NCBI GenBank assembly: GCA_016788065.1
Contig: JAEUTI010000089.1
Span: forward strand, 28,707 to 92,706
Origin: Bacteroidia bacterium
GTDB lineage: Bacteria; Bacteroidota; Bacteroidia; AKYH767-A; OLB10
DNA: 64,000 nucleotides
Direction of reading: 5' to 3'
This document shows positions 16,678 through 26,600 of the stretch, one piece after another (within the stretch, counting starts at the first letter, position 1; every line of letters starts with the position of its first letter). Below the pieces are notes generated by a model. It ran no database searches. It was not told where the DNA came from and saw only the letters and a program-made list of their open reading frames with translations. A program made the translations under genes and the position numbers.

Positions 16678-16733
16678 TGTGCCTTAATAGCCGGAAAAAG
16701 TGCTAATTTCTGTCTGTTAAGGCACAATTTTTG
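16678..16733 (+). terminator. Terminator after ferritin
   Basis: TGTGCCTTAA (16678-16687) and TTAAGGCACA (16717-16726) form a 10-base-pair stem with a 29-base loop, followed by ATTTTT. The loop is long but the position between ferritin and the S41 peptidase gene fits. Confidence 0.65.
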
Positions 16734-16764
16734 CCTGATAAATCACCATAAAAACAACTTACCA

Positions 16765-18354
16765 ATGAAAATAAAATTTTTATTTATTGCTGCTATGTTC
16801 ATTTGCACGGCAACAATCAGCAACGCACAAAGTTCACCTGCGTCAAGAAAAATTGATGCTTTATTGCAAATGATCAACTATGCTTATGTTGATACTGCCA
16901 ATGAAAGTAAATTGGCGGAGGATGCAATCAGAGCAATTCTCAAAGATCTTGATCCGCACTCTGTTTATATTGCGGCAAGTGATTTAAAAGAGGCTAATGA
17001 ACCTTTGGTAGGTAAATTTGAAGGAGTAGGAATTCAGTTCAATATTTTTGAAGATACCATCATGGTTACGCAGCCGATTCCCGGAGGCCCCTCTGAAAGA
17101 TTAGGTATTCGTGCCGGCGACCGCATCGTGCAAATCGACACTGCCAACGTAGCCGGAATAAAAATTACCAATAACGATGTTTTCAAAAAGCTTCGTGGTG
17201 ATAAAGGAACAAAAGTAAATGTTAAAATTTTCCGCCGTGGAGAAAACGAACTACTGGATTTCGAAATTACCAGAGATAAAATTCCGATTTTCAGTGTGGA
17301 TGCTTCCTATATGGCAGACCCAAAAACCGGATATATAAAAATAAGTCGATTTGCCGATTCAACAGTTGAAGAATTCAAGAAAGCTCTTGAAGATCTCAAA
17401 AGCCGCGGTATGCAAGCACTTATCCTGGACCTATCGGACAATGGTGGTGGCTATCTCAACAGAGCGATCGAACTCGCTGATGAATTTTTGACTGACAACA
17501 AATTAATAGTTTACACTGAAGGTAAAGCAAATCCGAAACAAGAGTATTTTTCCAGCCCAATTGGTGGATTTGAAAAAGGGAAACTGGTAGTTTTGATTAA
17601 TGAAAATTCGGCTTCAGCAAGCGAAATTGTTTCAGGTGCAATTCAGGATTGGGATCGCGGACTGATTATCGGTCGTCGTTCTTTTGCAAAAGGACTGGTT
17701 CAAAAACCTTTTCCACTTCCCGATGGCTCAGCCGTGCGACTCACTATTGCAAGGTACTACACTCCTTCCGGAAGATGTATCCAGAAATCTTATGAAAAAG
17801 GAGATGAAGATTATGAGTTGGATCTTTCACACCGATTCAAACATGGTGAATTATATAGTGCCGACAGTATTAAATTCAATGATTCCCTTCGATATGAAAC
17901 ACAGCAATCGAAGCGTACAGTTTATGGTGGTGGAGGAATTATGCCCGATATTTTCGTGCCGTTGGATACTACAAAAAATAGCAAATATCACTCTGACCTG
18001 ATTCGTAAAACTGTGATGTTTGATTTTGCATTGACATACACTGACAATAACAGAAAAGAACTGTTGAAAAAATACCCGGATATCTCCAAATTCAGAAGTG
18101 ACTTTAAACTTACGGATGCCATGTTTGAAGATCTCATTGCTTTTGGCGAGAAGAAAGGTGTTCCCAGAGATAGTGCAGGACTTGCTGTTTCATCAGAGCT
18201 CATTAAAGTACAGCTGACCGCTTTGCTTGCCCGCGATTTATGGAATACAGATGCCTACTGGCAGGTAATCAACGATATCAATCCGTTTTATATCAAAGCA
18301 ATGGAATCATTGAAAAATGATACTTTCGAAAGAATGAAAATTGCCGAGAAATAA
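16765..18354 (+). CDS. C-terminal-processing S41 family serine peptidase
   Basis: The 529-residue protein has a signal peptide (to SNAQ), a short helical part, a PDZ domain at about 90-175 (FEGVGIQFNIFEDTIMV...GIRAGDRIVQID), and the S41 core. The catalytic Ser lies in NENSASASEIVSGA and the Lys in RRSFAKGLVQ, both at family spacing. The C-terminal 130 residues are the extension seen in Bacteroidetes homologues. Such periplasmic CtpA/Prc-like enzymes trim or degrade envelope proteins. It stands alone between two hairpin terminators. The substrate is unknown. Confidence 0.92.
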   Translation: MKIKFLFIAAMFICTATISNAQSSPASRKIDALLQMINYAYVDTANESKLAEDAIRAILKDLDPHSVYIAASDLKEANEPLVGKFEGVGIQFNIFEDTIMVTQPIPGGPSERLGIRAGDRIVQIDTANVAGIKITNNDVFKKLRGDKGTKVNVKIFRRGENELLDFEITRDKIPIFSVDASYMADPKTGYIKISRFADSTVEEFKKALEDLKSRGMQALILDLSDNGGGYLNRAIELADEFLTDNKLIVYTEGKANPKQEYFSSPIGGFEKGKLVVLINENSASASEIVSGAIQDWDRGLIIGRRSFAKGLVQKPFPLPDGSAVRLTIARYYTPSGRCIQKSYEKGDEDYELDLSHRFKHGELYSADSIKFNDSLRYETQQSKRTVYGGGGIMPDIFVPLDTTKNSKYHSDLIRKTVMFDFALTYTDNNRKELLKKYPDISKFRSDFKLTDAMFEDLIAFGEKKGVPRDSAGLAVSSELIKVQLTALLARDLWNTDAYWQVINDINPFYIKAMESLKNDTFERMKIAEK

Positions 18355-18378
18355 GCAATAAATTTCAATATGATTATT

Positions 18379-18406
18379 AAGGCTGGAAATTCTTCCAGCC
18401 TTTTTT
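18379..18406 (+). terminator. Strong terminator after the S41 peptidase gene
   Basis: AAGGCTGGAA (18379-18388) pairs with TTCCAGCC (18393-18400) plus the first T bases, with a 4-base loop and a run of six T. Confidence 0.88.
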
Positions 18407-18448
18407 ATTAAAGGAATTTGGATATATTAATTTTTTATCCTATTTTTA

Positions 18449-20290
18449 ATGAAAATAATCAAAAACCTTATCTTCATGAATAAGATATTAGTTGTATTTT
18501 TTAATTTAATTGTTCTGGTTGCTTTTTGTAAAGAAATCCCAAAAACACTAAAAAGAACTATCGATATCGATAAAATGGCAACTCTTTGCGCCCCTCCGAA
18601 TTCAGAGGCTGAACTATATATTAATAATGTAAGGACTACAATACTGAATGGTGGTGATATGTGGTGGAACCTTACCAATGGGAAATACGAAGTACCCGCA
18701 GGTACAGGAAAACACAGTCTTTTTGCAGGAAGTTTATGGATTGGCGGTATTGATGGAGGTGGGCAGCTCAGAGTAGCAGGTCAAACATACCGCCAAAATG
18801 GCATGGATTGGTGGTCGGGAGCGATGGATACAACAATTCTGGATATTCAAATACTGGATTGTCTATATTATGACAGACATTGGAAAGTAAATAAACAGGA
18901 TGTTCTTGATTTTATTTCCAATGGAACCACTACTGCTGATATCATTTCATGGCCGGGAAATGGCAATAGTGCAACTAATGAAGGGCATTATTTAGCACCA
19001 TTTTACGATAATAATGGTGATGGTATATACAATCATATTGATGGAGATTACCCTGCATACAATTTTACTTCCAATTACCCAACAGTCCCTGGTACTAATG
19101 TTCAAACTTGTAACAACTATTTGTTCGGCGATCAATCAATATGGTGGGTAATAAATGATGTAGGAAATTTGCATTCTGCGTCCGGTTCAGATGAAATTGG
19201 TTTGGAAGTCCGATGTCAGGCTTTTGCATTTCAAAGCAGTTCACCAGCTATCAATAATGCAACTTTTTATCAATATCAAATCATAAATCGGTCCTCCACA
19301 TATTATACAAATACATATTTTGGCCAATGGGTAGATCCTGATCTTGGATATGCTGTAGATGATTATGTTGGATGTGATGTTGGACGTGGTCTTGGTTATT
19401 GTTACAATGGTGATTCATTTGATGAATCTTTTAGTGGTTATGGTATTGATCCGCCTGCAATTGGAATCGATATTTTACAAGGACCAACGGCAGACCTAAC
19501 AGATGGCTTAGATAATGATCGTGATGGTTGTATAGATTGTACGTTTATTGATTCTTCCGGTACAGTCGTGATTTATTATGATGACGTCCTTCCCGAACAA
19601 ATAAGTATTACCAGTTTCATCAATTATACTCATGTAAATAACTCACCTACTGGAATTCCTAATGGTTTTACCGGATACTATAATTATTTGCGCGGAGTAT
19701 GGTTAGATAATCAGCCAATGACTTTTGGCGGTGATGGCAGAAATCCTTTAAATCCCATATACACTTATATGTATCCAGGCACTTCCGATCCCTTTAACCC
19801 AACCAATTGGTCAGAATTAAGTGTCGGAAATATTCCTGGTGATCGGACATTTGTCCAGTCAGCCGGACCATATTCTATGGAACCAGGAGAAGTTGATTAT
19901 GTAACAACTTCCGTTGTGTGGGCACAACAAACAGGAGGCGGGCCCTTGGGATCACTTGCACTGCTACAACAATATGATGATGAAGCTCAGCAATTATTCT
20001 CTAATTGCTTTAGATTGATTGGTGTTGGAATTGATGAAATTGAAGTGAGCATAAATATTTCTGTTCATCCAAACCCATCAAACGATTTTGTAATGTTCGA
20101 AAATTCTGATCCATCGAAAAATTACAATCTCAAAATATTTAATTCAACCGGGCAATTGGTTTTAACTGAGTCAAATATTCTGAACGGAAATTATAAATGG
20201 GAAACCAGCACGCTTCCAAAAGGAACATACATTTATGAAATTTCATCAGCGGATAAAAAATTGAAAGCAGGAAAAATAGTGTTGTATTAA
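18449..20290 (+). CDS. T9SS-exported protein of unknown function
   Basis: The protein has up to 613 residues; an ATG at 18476 gives a cleaner signal peptide (MNKILVVFFNLIVLVAF) and may be the true start. The mature part begins with LCAPPNSEAELYINNVRTTILNGGDMWW and contains SLWIGGIDGGGQLRVAGQTYRQNGMDWW, a block common in large secreted Bacteroidetes proteins. An Asp-rich segment near 185-200 (DNNGDGIYNHIDGDYPAY) could bind calcium. The final 75 residues (ISVHPNPSNDFVMFENS ... LPKGTYIYEIS) are a type A sorting domain. It is convergent with the moaCB gene. The function is not known. Confidence 0.8.
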   Translation: MKIIKNLIFMNKILVVFFNLIVLVAFCKEIPKTLKRTIDIDKMATLCAPPNSEAELYINNVRTTILNGGDMWWNLTNGKYEVPAGTGKHSLFAGSLWIGGIDGGGQLRVAGQTYRQNGMDWWSGAMDTTILDIQILDCLYYDRHWKVNKQDVLDFISNGTTTADIISWPGNGNSATNEGHYLAPFYDNNGDGIYNHIDGDYPAYNFTSNYPTVPGTNVQTCNNYLFGDQSIWWVINDVGNLHSASGSDEIGLEVRCQAFAFQSSSPAINNATFYQYQIINRSSTYYTNTYFGQWVDPDLGYAVDDYVGCDVGRGLGYCYNGDSFDESFSGYGIDPPAIGIDILQGPTADLTDGLDNDRDGCIDCTFIDSSGTVVIYYDDVLPEQISITSFINYTHVNNSPTGIPNGFTGYYNYLRGVWLDNQPMTFGGDGRNPLNPIYTYMYPGTSDPFNPTNWSELSVGNIPGDRTFVQSAGPYSMEPGEVDYVTTSVVWAQQTGGGPLGSLALLQQYDDEAQQLFSNCFRLIGVGIDEIEVSINISVHPNPSNDFVMFENSDPSKNYNLKIFNSTGQLVLTESNILNGNYKWETSTLPKGTYIYEISSADKKLKAGKIVLY

Positions 20291-20339
20291 TCAGACAAAT
20301 AGAAAATTGCCGAGAATTGATTCGTACTGATGTTGTAAT

Positions 20340-21260
20340 CTATTTGTATCCATCATGTGGCTCATGCTCCATCACTTTAAAAAGATGAAGCAAGTAAGGA
20401 AACAAAGCGTCCATGCTTTCTCCTGCTCCTCTTGTTGATCCCGGCAATGCAAGAATCAATGTCTTGCCAATTAACCCTGCCAGACTCCTGGAAAGCATGG
20501 CATAAGGCATTCTAAGCTGACCATAAACACGTGCAGCTTCCGCAATACCGGGAATTTCCCGGTCGAGTAATGGACGAACAGCCTCCGGTGTAACATCCCG
20601 AGCCGACAAACCGGTGCCGCCGGTAATTATAATCATTGATAGTGGCGATACTAAGAGGCTTTTAATTTTATTTTGAATTGCATCTATTTCATCCGGAATA
20701 ACAGCATAATCCGAAATGCTAACCTGCATTTTTTCCAAACGCTCTGTGATTGCTTTCCCGGCAAAATCCTGCTTCTTACCTGCTGAAATGCTGTCTGAGC
20801 AAACCACAACAGCAGCATGTAAACCTGCACCTGACTTATCAGCAAACTGCGACTTACCACCTTTCTTTGACTGAAGTCTGATTTGTGCAATTTCTATTCC
20901 TTTATCGATAGGTTTTAACATATCATAGATTGTTAATGCCACAACCGATGCGCCATGCATCGCCTCTACCTCTACTCCGGTTTTATAAATGGTATGCACT
21001 TCAACTTCAATCAAAATTTCAAGTCCGGAAATTTTATATCTGATATTTGTATACTCAATGGGTAAAGGGTGACAATCGGGAATCATGTCACTCGTTCTTT
21101 TCACAGCAAACAACCCCGCAACACGCGCCGATTCCAAAACATCTCCCTTGGGAACTGTTTTATCATTGATTGCCTGAATGGTGTTGGCCGAACTAACCCT
21201 GACAATTGCTTCAGCTATAGCCGAACGATGTGTTGATACCTTGGGTACAATGTTTATCAT
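20340..21260 (-). CDS. moaCB: Bifunctional MoaC-MoaB fusion (cyclic pyranopterin synthase / molybdopterin adenylyltransferase-like)
   Basis: Residues 1 to about 150 are MoaC: they include FAVKRTSDMIPDCHPLPIE and a GVEVEA...ALTIYDM block, the active-site residues that convert the MoaA product to cyclic pyranopterin monophosphate. Residues about 155-306 are a MoaB/MogA domain with the ITGGTGLSARDVTPEA nucleotide loop and LALPGSTRGAGESM, which activates molybdopterin with AMP before molybdate insertion by MoeA. No separate moaC or mogA is present in the operon, so one polypeptide supplies both steps. It is the last gene of the unit, 20 bases after fdhA. Confidence 0.93.
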   Translation of the reverse strand: MINIVPKVSTHRSAIAEAIVRVSSANTIQAINDKTVPKGDVLESARVAGLFAVKRTSDMIPDCHPLPIEYTNIRYKISGLEILIEVEVHTIYKTGVEVEAMHGASVVALTIYDMLKPIDKGIEIAQIRLQSKKGGKSQFADKSGAGLHAAVVVCSDSISAGKKQDFAGKAITERLEKMQVSISDYAVIPDEIDAIQNKIKSLLVSPLSMIIITGGTGLSARDVTPEAVRPLLDREIPGIAEAARVYGQLRMPYAMLSRSLAGLIGKTLILALPGSTRGAGESMDALFPYLLHLFKVMEHEPHDGYK

Positions 21261-21280
21261 AAACTAAAAATGAATCTGCT

Positions 21281-24037
21281 TTAAACAGCATTTTGCGTTG
21301 CTGCCAACTCCGGATTTTTATACTTTCCTTTACTCTTACGAATATTTACCGCAACAACTTTGTATTCCGGACACATAGCTTCACTGTCGCTAACACTTGA
21401 GGTAAGATCATTCATGCGAACATCCGGAAAATGGAATGTAGAAGAAAGGACGCCTTCTTTAACCTGATCCGAAATTTTTGCTTTCACATCAATTTTCCCT
21501 CTCGCTGAAATAACACACACCATCTCTCCATCATTAATTAAATGTTTCGCAGCATCGGCAGGATGAATCAGAAGTACATCATCGGTAAGAATTTCAACAT
21601 TTCCGGTGCGACGGGTCATGGCTCCGCAATTGTAATGCTCCAGCTCTCTGTTGGTAGTGAGAATATATGGAAACTCTGCTCCATGATTTACAATTTCTTC
21701 TGATTCCTTCCAGGTTGCTACCTGAAACTTTCCTTTGCCACGTTTGAAACTTTCCACATGTAAAATTTCTGTATCGGAACCATCAGGTAATACGGGCCAT
21801 TGCTTTCCATTGTCTCCAAGTTCCGACCACTTAACACCGGCAAAAAACGGAACTATTTTTGAAATCTCTTCAAGCATCGTATCAGGATCGTACGGAGCCT
21901 GCGCATAGCCCATTTTATTCATAATTTCAACCATTATCTGACCATCAGGTTTAGTTCCCGGAATGGGTGGTACCACTGCCTGAACCTTCTGAATTCGTCG
22001 CTCACCATTGGTGAAAGTACCGCTCTTTTCAAGAAAAGATGAAGCAGGCAAAATAACATGAGCCATTTTTGCCGTTTCTGTCATAAATAATTCCTGCACA
22101 ACAAGTAAATCAAGATTACTCATTGCTTTCATAACATGTTGGGTATTTGGATCCGTCTGAACATTATCTTCTCCCATTAACCATAAAGCTTTTAACTTAC
22201 CGGCTATTGAAGCATCATACATTTCAGGGATTTTCATTCCCTTTGAAAAAGGCACTTTCACTTTATAAAAATCACTGTACATTTTATTTATTTCCGGATC
22301 ATAACTATCGAGATAACCAGCGCCCTGATGTGGCTGACAACCCATATCGGCTGCACCCTGCACATTATTCTGGCCTCTTAAAGGATTCACACCAACACCC
22401 CTACGACCGATATTTCCGGTAATCATGGCCAAATCTGCAATCAACATTACTGTGTAAGTACCTTGTGAATGCTCCGTAACACCTAATCCATGAAACGACA
22501 TGGCATTTCGTGCCGATGCATAATCGATTGCTGCAGCCTTCACCTGCATACGATCAACACCGGTAACTTTTTCCAGATTAGCAATGTCGAGAGAAAGGAT
22601 ATGATTTTTAAATTCCTGGTATCCTTCTGTTCTGGATTCAATAAATGAAGTATCTTCAAGCTTTTCTGTAATGATATAATATAACATCATGTTCAGCAAA
22701 GCCACATTTGTTCCGGGCTTAAGTTGTAAATGATGCTTTGCGTAACGTGCCATTTCCGTACGACGGGGATCAATTACAATGGCAGTACCTTTCATAGCAA
22801 ATTGCTTGAGCTTTGCACCGGTTACCGGATGTGCATCCGTTGGATTGGCGCCTATCACCAGAATACAATCAGTATACTTAAGATCGATGATAGAATTAGT
22901 TGCTGCTCCCGTTCCGAATGTACGTTGCATACCCAATGCCGTTGGTGAATGGCAAACACGGGCACAACTATCAATATTATTGGTGCCAATGACGGCACGA
23001 ATAAATTTTTGCATCAGATAATTCTCCTCGTTAGTACAACGGGCTGATGAAATTCCTCCAATTGCATCGGGACCATGAGTTGCTTTAATGCGATTCAGTT
23101 CATTTGCAATATGATCATAAGCTTCATCCCATGTTGCGGGTTCAAAAACACCATTTCTTTTAATGAGCGGCGTTTTCAATCTGTCGGGATGGTTGTAGAA
23201 TGAAAAAGCAAACCGACCTTTCAAACAAGTATGTCCTGTATTCACATCAGCATCATAGGGTGCCTGAATTGACTTTACTTTATTTTCAGCAACAGCAACT
23301 TCCAAATTACATCCAACTCCGCAATAGGTGCAAATTGTCCGTACTTTCTTATCTACAGCAATCGATTTCGATTCAAACACATCCGAAATTGCACTGGTAG
23401 GACAGGCTTGTGCACAAGCACCACAACTCACACAATCGGATTCGAAAAATGAATCATTATAACTTTTAATGATGTGGCTATCGAAACCCCGTCCGGCCAT
23501 ACTCAAAACAAATTCGCCCTGCACTTCATCACAGGCACGAACACATCTGCCGCAATTTATACACTTCGACAAATCAGAAGTCATGTAAGGGTGACTCAAA
23601 TCTTTTTTCCTGTCCAGATGATTTTTACCTTCCGGATAACGCACATCACGAACACCAACTTTTGCTGCTACTGTTTGAAGCTCACAATTATTATTCACCT
23701 CACAGGTTAGGCAATCTAAAGGGTGATCTGTGAGAACCAACTCAATAATATTTTTTCGTAATCTTTTTATGCGTGTAGAATCGGTGTAGATGTATGAATT
23801 TGCCATCACCGGAGTATGACACGAAGCCTGAGCTTTGGCCGGACCACCTTGTACCAGTGCTACATCAACACTGCACACTCTACAGGCTCCAAAAGGATCA
23901 AGGTTTGGAGCATCACACAGGGTGGGAACGAAATCATGCCCGAAATTTCTGCGTACCAGTTTCAATATAGTGTCACCATCCTGAATCTGATATGGTTGAT
24001 CATTGATGTAAGCTACTTTTATGGATGTATTTTCCAT
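21281..24037 (-). CDS. fdhA: NAD-type formate dehydrogenase, molybdopterin (alpha) subunit, cysteine form
   Basis: The 918-residue protein has the layout of soluble NAD-dependent formate dehydrogenases. A [2Fe-2S] domain comes first (Cys41, Cys52, Cys55, Cys73), then a His/Cys-ligated cluster (HPLDCLTCEVNNNC, about 105-118) and two ferredoxin-type clusters (CINCGRCVRAC about 159-169, CVSCGACAQAC about 202-212). The molybdopterin domain starts with CTYCGVGC and CLKGR. The Mo/W ligand is Cys362 in RVCHSP; codon 362 is TGC, so selenocysteine is not used. It oxidises formate to CO2, or the reverse, and passes electrons to the NuoEF-like subunit encoded just upstream. The maturation genes are in the same operon. 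Confidence 0.94.
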   Translation of the reverse strand: MENTSIKVAYINDQPYQIQDGDTILKLVRRNFGHDFVPTLCDAPNLDPFGACRVCSVDVALVQGGPAKAQASCHTPVMANSYIYTDSTRIKRLRKNIIELVLTDHPLDCLTCEVNNNCELQTVAAKVGVRDVRYPEGKNHLDRKKDLSHPYMTSDLSKCINCGRCVRACDEVQGEFVLSMAGRGFDSHIIKSYNDSFFESDCVSCGACAQACPTSAISDVFESKSIAVDKKVRTICTYCGVGCNLEVAVAENKVKSIQAPYDADVNTGHTCLKGRFAFSFYNHPDRLKTPLIKRNGVFEPATWDEAYDHIANELNRIKATHGPDAIGGISSARCTNEENYLMQKFIRAVIGTNNIDSCARVCHSPTALGMQRTFGTGAATNSIIDLKYTDCILVIGANPTDAHPVTGAKLKQFAMKGTAIVIDPRRTEMARYAKHHLQLKPGTNVALLNMMLYYIITEKLEDTSFIESRTEGYQEFKNHILSLDIANLEKVTGVDRMQVKAAAIDYASARNAMSFHGLGVTEHSQGTYTVMLIADLAMITGNIGRRGVGVNPLRGQNNVQGAADMGCQPHQGAGYLDSYDPEINKMYSDFYKVKVPFSKGMKIPEMYDASIAGKLKALWLMGEDNVQTDPNTQHVMKAMSNLDLLVVQELFMTETAKMAHVILPASSFLEKSGTFTNGERRIQKVQAVVPPIPGTKPDGQIMVEIMNKMGYAQAPYDPDTMLEEISKIVPFFAGVKWSELGDNGKQWPVLPDGSDTEILHVESFKRGKGKFQVATWKESEEIVNHGAEFPYILTTNRELEHYNCGAMTRRTGNVEILTDDVLLIHPADAAKHLINDGEMVCVISARGKIDVKAKISDQVKEGVLSSTFHFPDVRMNDLTSSVSDSEAMCPEYKVVAVNIRKSKGKYKNPELAATQNAV

Positions 24038-24071
24038 GATATGTATTTTTGGATATTAGTAATGGTTAACA

Positions 24072-25727
24072 TCACTTTTCAATAAAATAACTTTTCAATT
24101 CATCACCGAAATAATGAAGTGCATTTTTCACCGGAAGTGGTACACCACCACCTAATGCGCATAATGAACCCACTTCAAGTGTTTCAAGCAAATCATCAAG
24201 CAACTGCCGCTCCATTTTGTAATCAGTTGTGCGTGCTTTCTCAATCATTTCATAGCCTCGTGTAGAACCAATTCTGCATGGAAAACACTTACCGCAACTT
24301 TCATGTGCTGTGAAGCGGAATAAATGTTCGATATAATGAATCAAAGGATAATCGGCAGGTATACAAACAACTGATGCATGTCCTAATAAAAACCCTTCTT
24401 TTGCAAAGGAATCGAAATCAACCGTGAGTGAATCGATTTTAGATACAGGCACCAATCCGCCCAGTGGACCACCAATATGCATGGCTTTAACAGGAGTTTT
24501 AAATCCACCTGCCATAACATCAACCACATGACGTAACGAAGTACCCATATCAACTTCATAGATACCGGGGCGATTAAAATGACTATCGAGTGAGATAAGT
24601 TTAGTGCCACTCGATTTTTCTGTTCCTATCGATGCAAAAGCCTGGCCACCATTTTTGATTATAAACGGAATATTTGCCAGTGTTTCCACATTACTAACCA
24701 CAGTAGGTTTATTAAATAACCCTTTCTGTGCAGGATAAGGCGGACGCACTCTTACTTCCGGACGTTGCCCTTCAATGGAAGAAAGCAAGGCCGTTTCTTC
24801 GCCACAAATATATGCACCTTGCGCTTTTATAACCTTAAAATGAAATGAAAATGATGATCCCTGAATATTATCACCAACAAAACCCAATTTTTTCAACTCT
24901 TCGATTGCAGCACTAATAATTTCCACAGATTCCGGATATTCTCCGCGAATATATACCACCCCATGAGCAGCACCGGTCATATAGCCGGCAAGAATCATTC
25001 CCATTAAAAGTGAATGAGGTCGTTCTTCCATGATGTAGCGATCAGAGAAAGCTCCCGGATCACCTTCATCGGCATTACAAACTATAAATTTTGTTGAATC
25101 ACCTGCATTCCTGCATGCTTCCAGTTTAAAAGCAGTACTGAATCCGGCACCTCCACGACCACGAAGTCCCGATTTTTTTAATTCACCAAGTAAATCAATT
25201 GGATTCCGTTTTAATGCATCTGTAAGAATTGAATAGTAGGTTTTTAATTCTGGTTGAGCAACTGTGAGTATCGCATTGCCGGCACTTCCTACATGATATT
25301 TTTCAGCAGTGTGTTGTTGATTGGAACGAATCGCAGGTAAATTGTCGATATCATTTCCGGAAAAATTTTTACCATTGATGTAGAAGGCACTATTTTCATG
25401 ACAACGACCCAGGCAGCACATCTCCCCTATTTCATTTTCACTGTAAGCAGTCTGCAGCTTAGAGTGCAATTTAACCTGTGTTCCGGCGGTCATACATGCA
25501 CTGCCATTGCAGATATAAACCTTTTTGCCTTTATTTTCAGGACGTAAGAAATCATAAAATGAAACTGCGCCATAAACAGTTGATTTCCCTACCAGAAATT
25601 CCTCACGCAATCTCTCCAGATCTTCCAGATCAGGTGTACCAGTTGCAGCGGAGGCATTGCCATACTCTTCAAAAAGGTTCTTGTCGAGTCCCTTTCTGCC
25701 TGATAATTCACTTAAATTTTTTGACAT
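24072..25727 (-). CDS. Formate dehydrogenase diaphorase (beta) subunit, NuoE-NuoF fusion type
   Basis: Residues about 1-130 are a NuoE-like thioredoxin-fold [2Fe-2S] domain with CNGSAC and CCLGRC. Residues about 160-551 are NuoF-like: GRGGAGFSTAFK and CNADEGDPGAFSDR bind NADH and FMN, and SCGKCFPCRIGSTRG with a later Cys in SLCALGG holds a [4Fe-4S] cluster. Such subunits exchange electrons between the FDH iron-sulfur chain and NAD(P). A separate FdsG/NuoE gene is therefore not needed. It lies between fdhD (5 bases) and fdhA (34 bases). Confidence 0.92.
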   Translation of the reverse strand: MSKNLSELSGRKGLDKNLFEEYGNASAATGTPDLEDLERLREEFLVGKSTVYGAVSFYDFLRPENKGKKVYICNGSACMTAGTQVKLHSKLQTAYSENEIGEMCCLGRCHENSAFYINGKNFSGNDIDNLPAIRSNQQHTAEKYHVGSAGNAILTVAQPELKTYYSILTDALKRNPIDLLGELKKSGLRGRGGAGFSTAFKLEACRNAGDSTKFIVCNADEGDPGAFSDRYIMEERPHSLLMGMILAGYMTGAAHGVVYIRGEYPESVEIISAAIEELKKLGFVGDNIQGSSFSFHFKVIKAQGAYICGEETALLSSIEGQRPEVRVRPPYPAQKGLFNKPTVVSNVETLANIPFIIKNGGQAFASIGTEKSSGTKLISLDSHFNRPGIYEVDMGTSLRHVVDVMAGGFKTPVKAMHIGGPLGGLVPVSKIDSLTVDFDSFAKEGFLLGHASVVCIPADYPLIHYIEHLFRFTAHESCGKCFPCRIGSTRGYEMIEKARTTDYKMERQLLDDLLETLEVGSLCALGGGVPLPVKNALHYFGDELKSYFIEK

Positions 25728-25732
25728 CCCTT

Positions 25733-26554
25733 TTATTTATTATTCGAAACTAATTCGGTTCGTAGTATTCTTTCTGGATGAGCATAAACAGTTAACTTCT
25801 TACTTCTGCAAAAAGCAATTAAAGTCATGCCGGCAGCAACAGCATTTTCCACAGCCATAGAAGATGGCGCAGACACGGCAGCTAAAACTGGTATTCCCAC
25901 AGCTTGAACTTTATTTACTATTTCATAGCTGACTCTGCCACTCACGGTAATGCATTTTGCTTTTGAAAGTGTTTGATTCAACACCAGTGAACCAATTACT
26001 TTATCAACTGCATTGTGCCTTCCAATATCTTCGAACATGGCAATCATTTCACCATCTATACTGAAAGCTGCTGCTGCATGTGTTCCTCCTGATGATCTGA
26101 AATCAAGCTGAGCTTCCGACATTTTAGCAAACATACATTCCAGAATTCGGGGATCAATCTTAGCATCATCGTTAATAGTATTGGTTGAAAGTGTTTCTTC
26201 GAATGAAGTTCTTCCACACAATCCACATGAAGATGCAGAAATGATATTTCTGGAAGCAGCGAAATCTTTTAATAAATTTTCTTTAGGCAAAACTAAATTC
26301 AGAGCTGTGATGAATCCTTTTGGTCCACTGGATTTAATTTGCATTTGATGAGCATTTATTCTTTGCCGGTAAACTCCTTCTGTAAACAAAAGACCCTGCA
26401 CTAATTCCAATTCATGCCCGGGAGTTCGCATCGTAACAGTAAAAGGCTCCTCATTAATAGCAATCGACAATGATTCTTCAATAGCAAGCATATCATTTAC
26501 CTGAGAAAAATTCCCATCGTTAAATAGCAAACCATTATAAGAATTTGTTTTCAT
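25733..26554 (-). CDS. fdhD: Formate dehydrogenase accessory sulfurtransferase
   Basis: FdhD moves sulfur from a cysteine desulfurase to the Mo-bis-guanine dinucleotide cofactor, a step formate dehydrogenases need for activity. The essential CxxC is Cys110/Cys113 in SSCGLCGR, and the TPGHELELVQGLLFTEG and FEDIGRHNAVDKVIG blocks are family hallmarks. At 273 residues it has the usual length. Its place next to the FDH structural genes fits the role. Confidence 0.95.
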   Translation of the reverse strand: MKTNSYNGLLFNDGNFSQVNDMLAIEESLSIAINEEPFTVTMRTPGHELELVQGLLFTEGVYRQRINAHQMQIKSSGPKGFITALNLVLPKENLLKDFAASRNIISASSCGLCGRTSFEETLSTNTINDDAKIDPRILECMFAKMSEAQLDFRSSGGTHAAAAFSIDGEMIAMFEDIGRHNAVDKVIGSLVLNQTLSKAKCITVSGRVSYEIVNKVQAVGIPVLAAVSAPSSMAVENAVAAGMTLIAFCRSKKLTVYAHPERILRTELVSNNK

Positions 26555-26600
26555 GCAAGTTTATAAATGATATTCTGAAATCAGAAAACACACGAGCACT

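Noticed and set aside
22952..22954. Possible selenocysteine codon in formate dehydrogenase
   Set aside because: Codon 362 at the Mo-ligand position is TGC (Cys), and the frame has no internal TGA.
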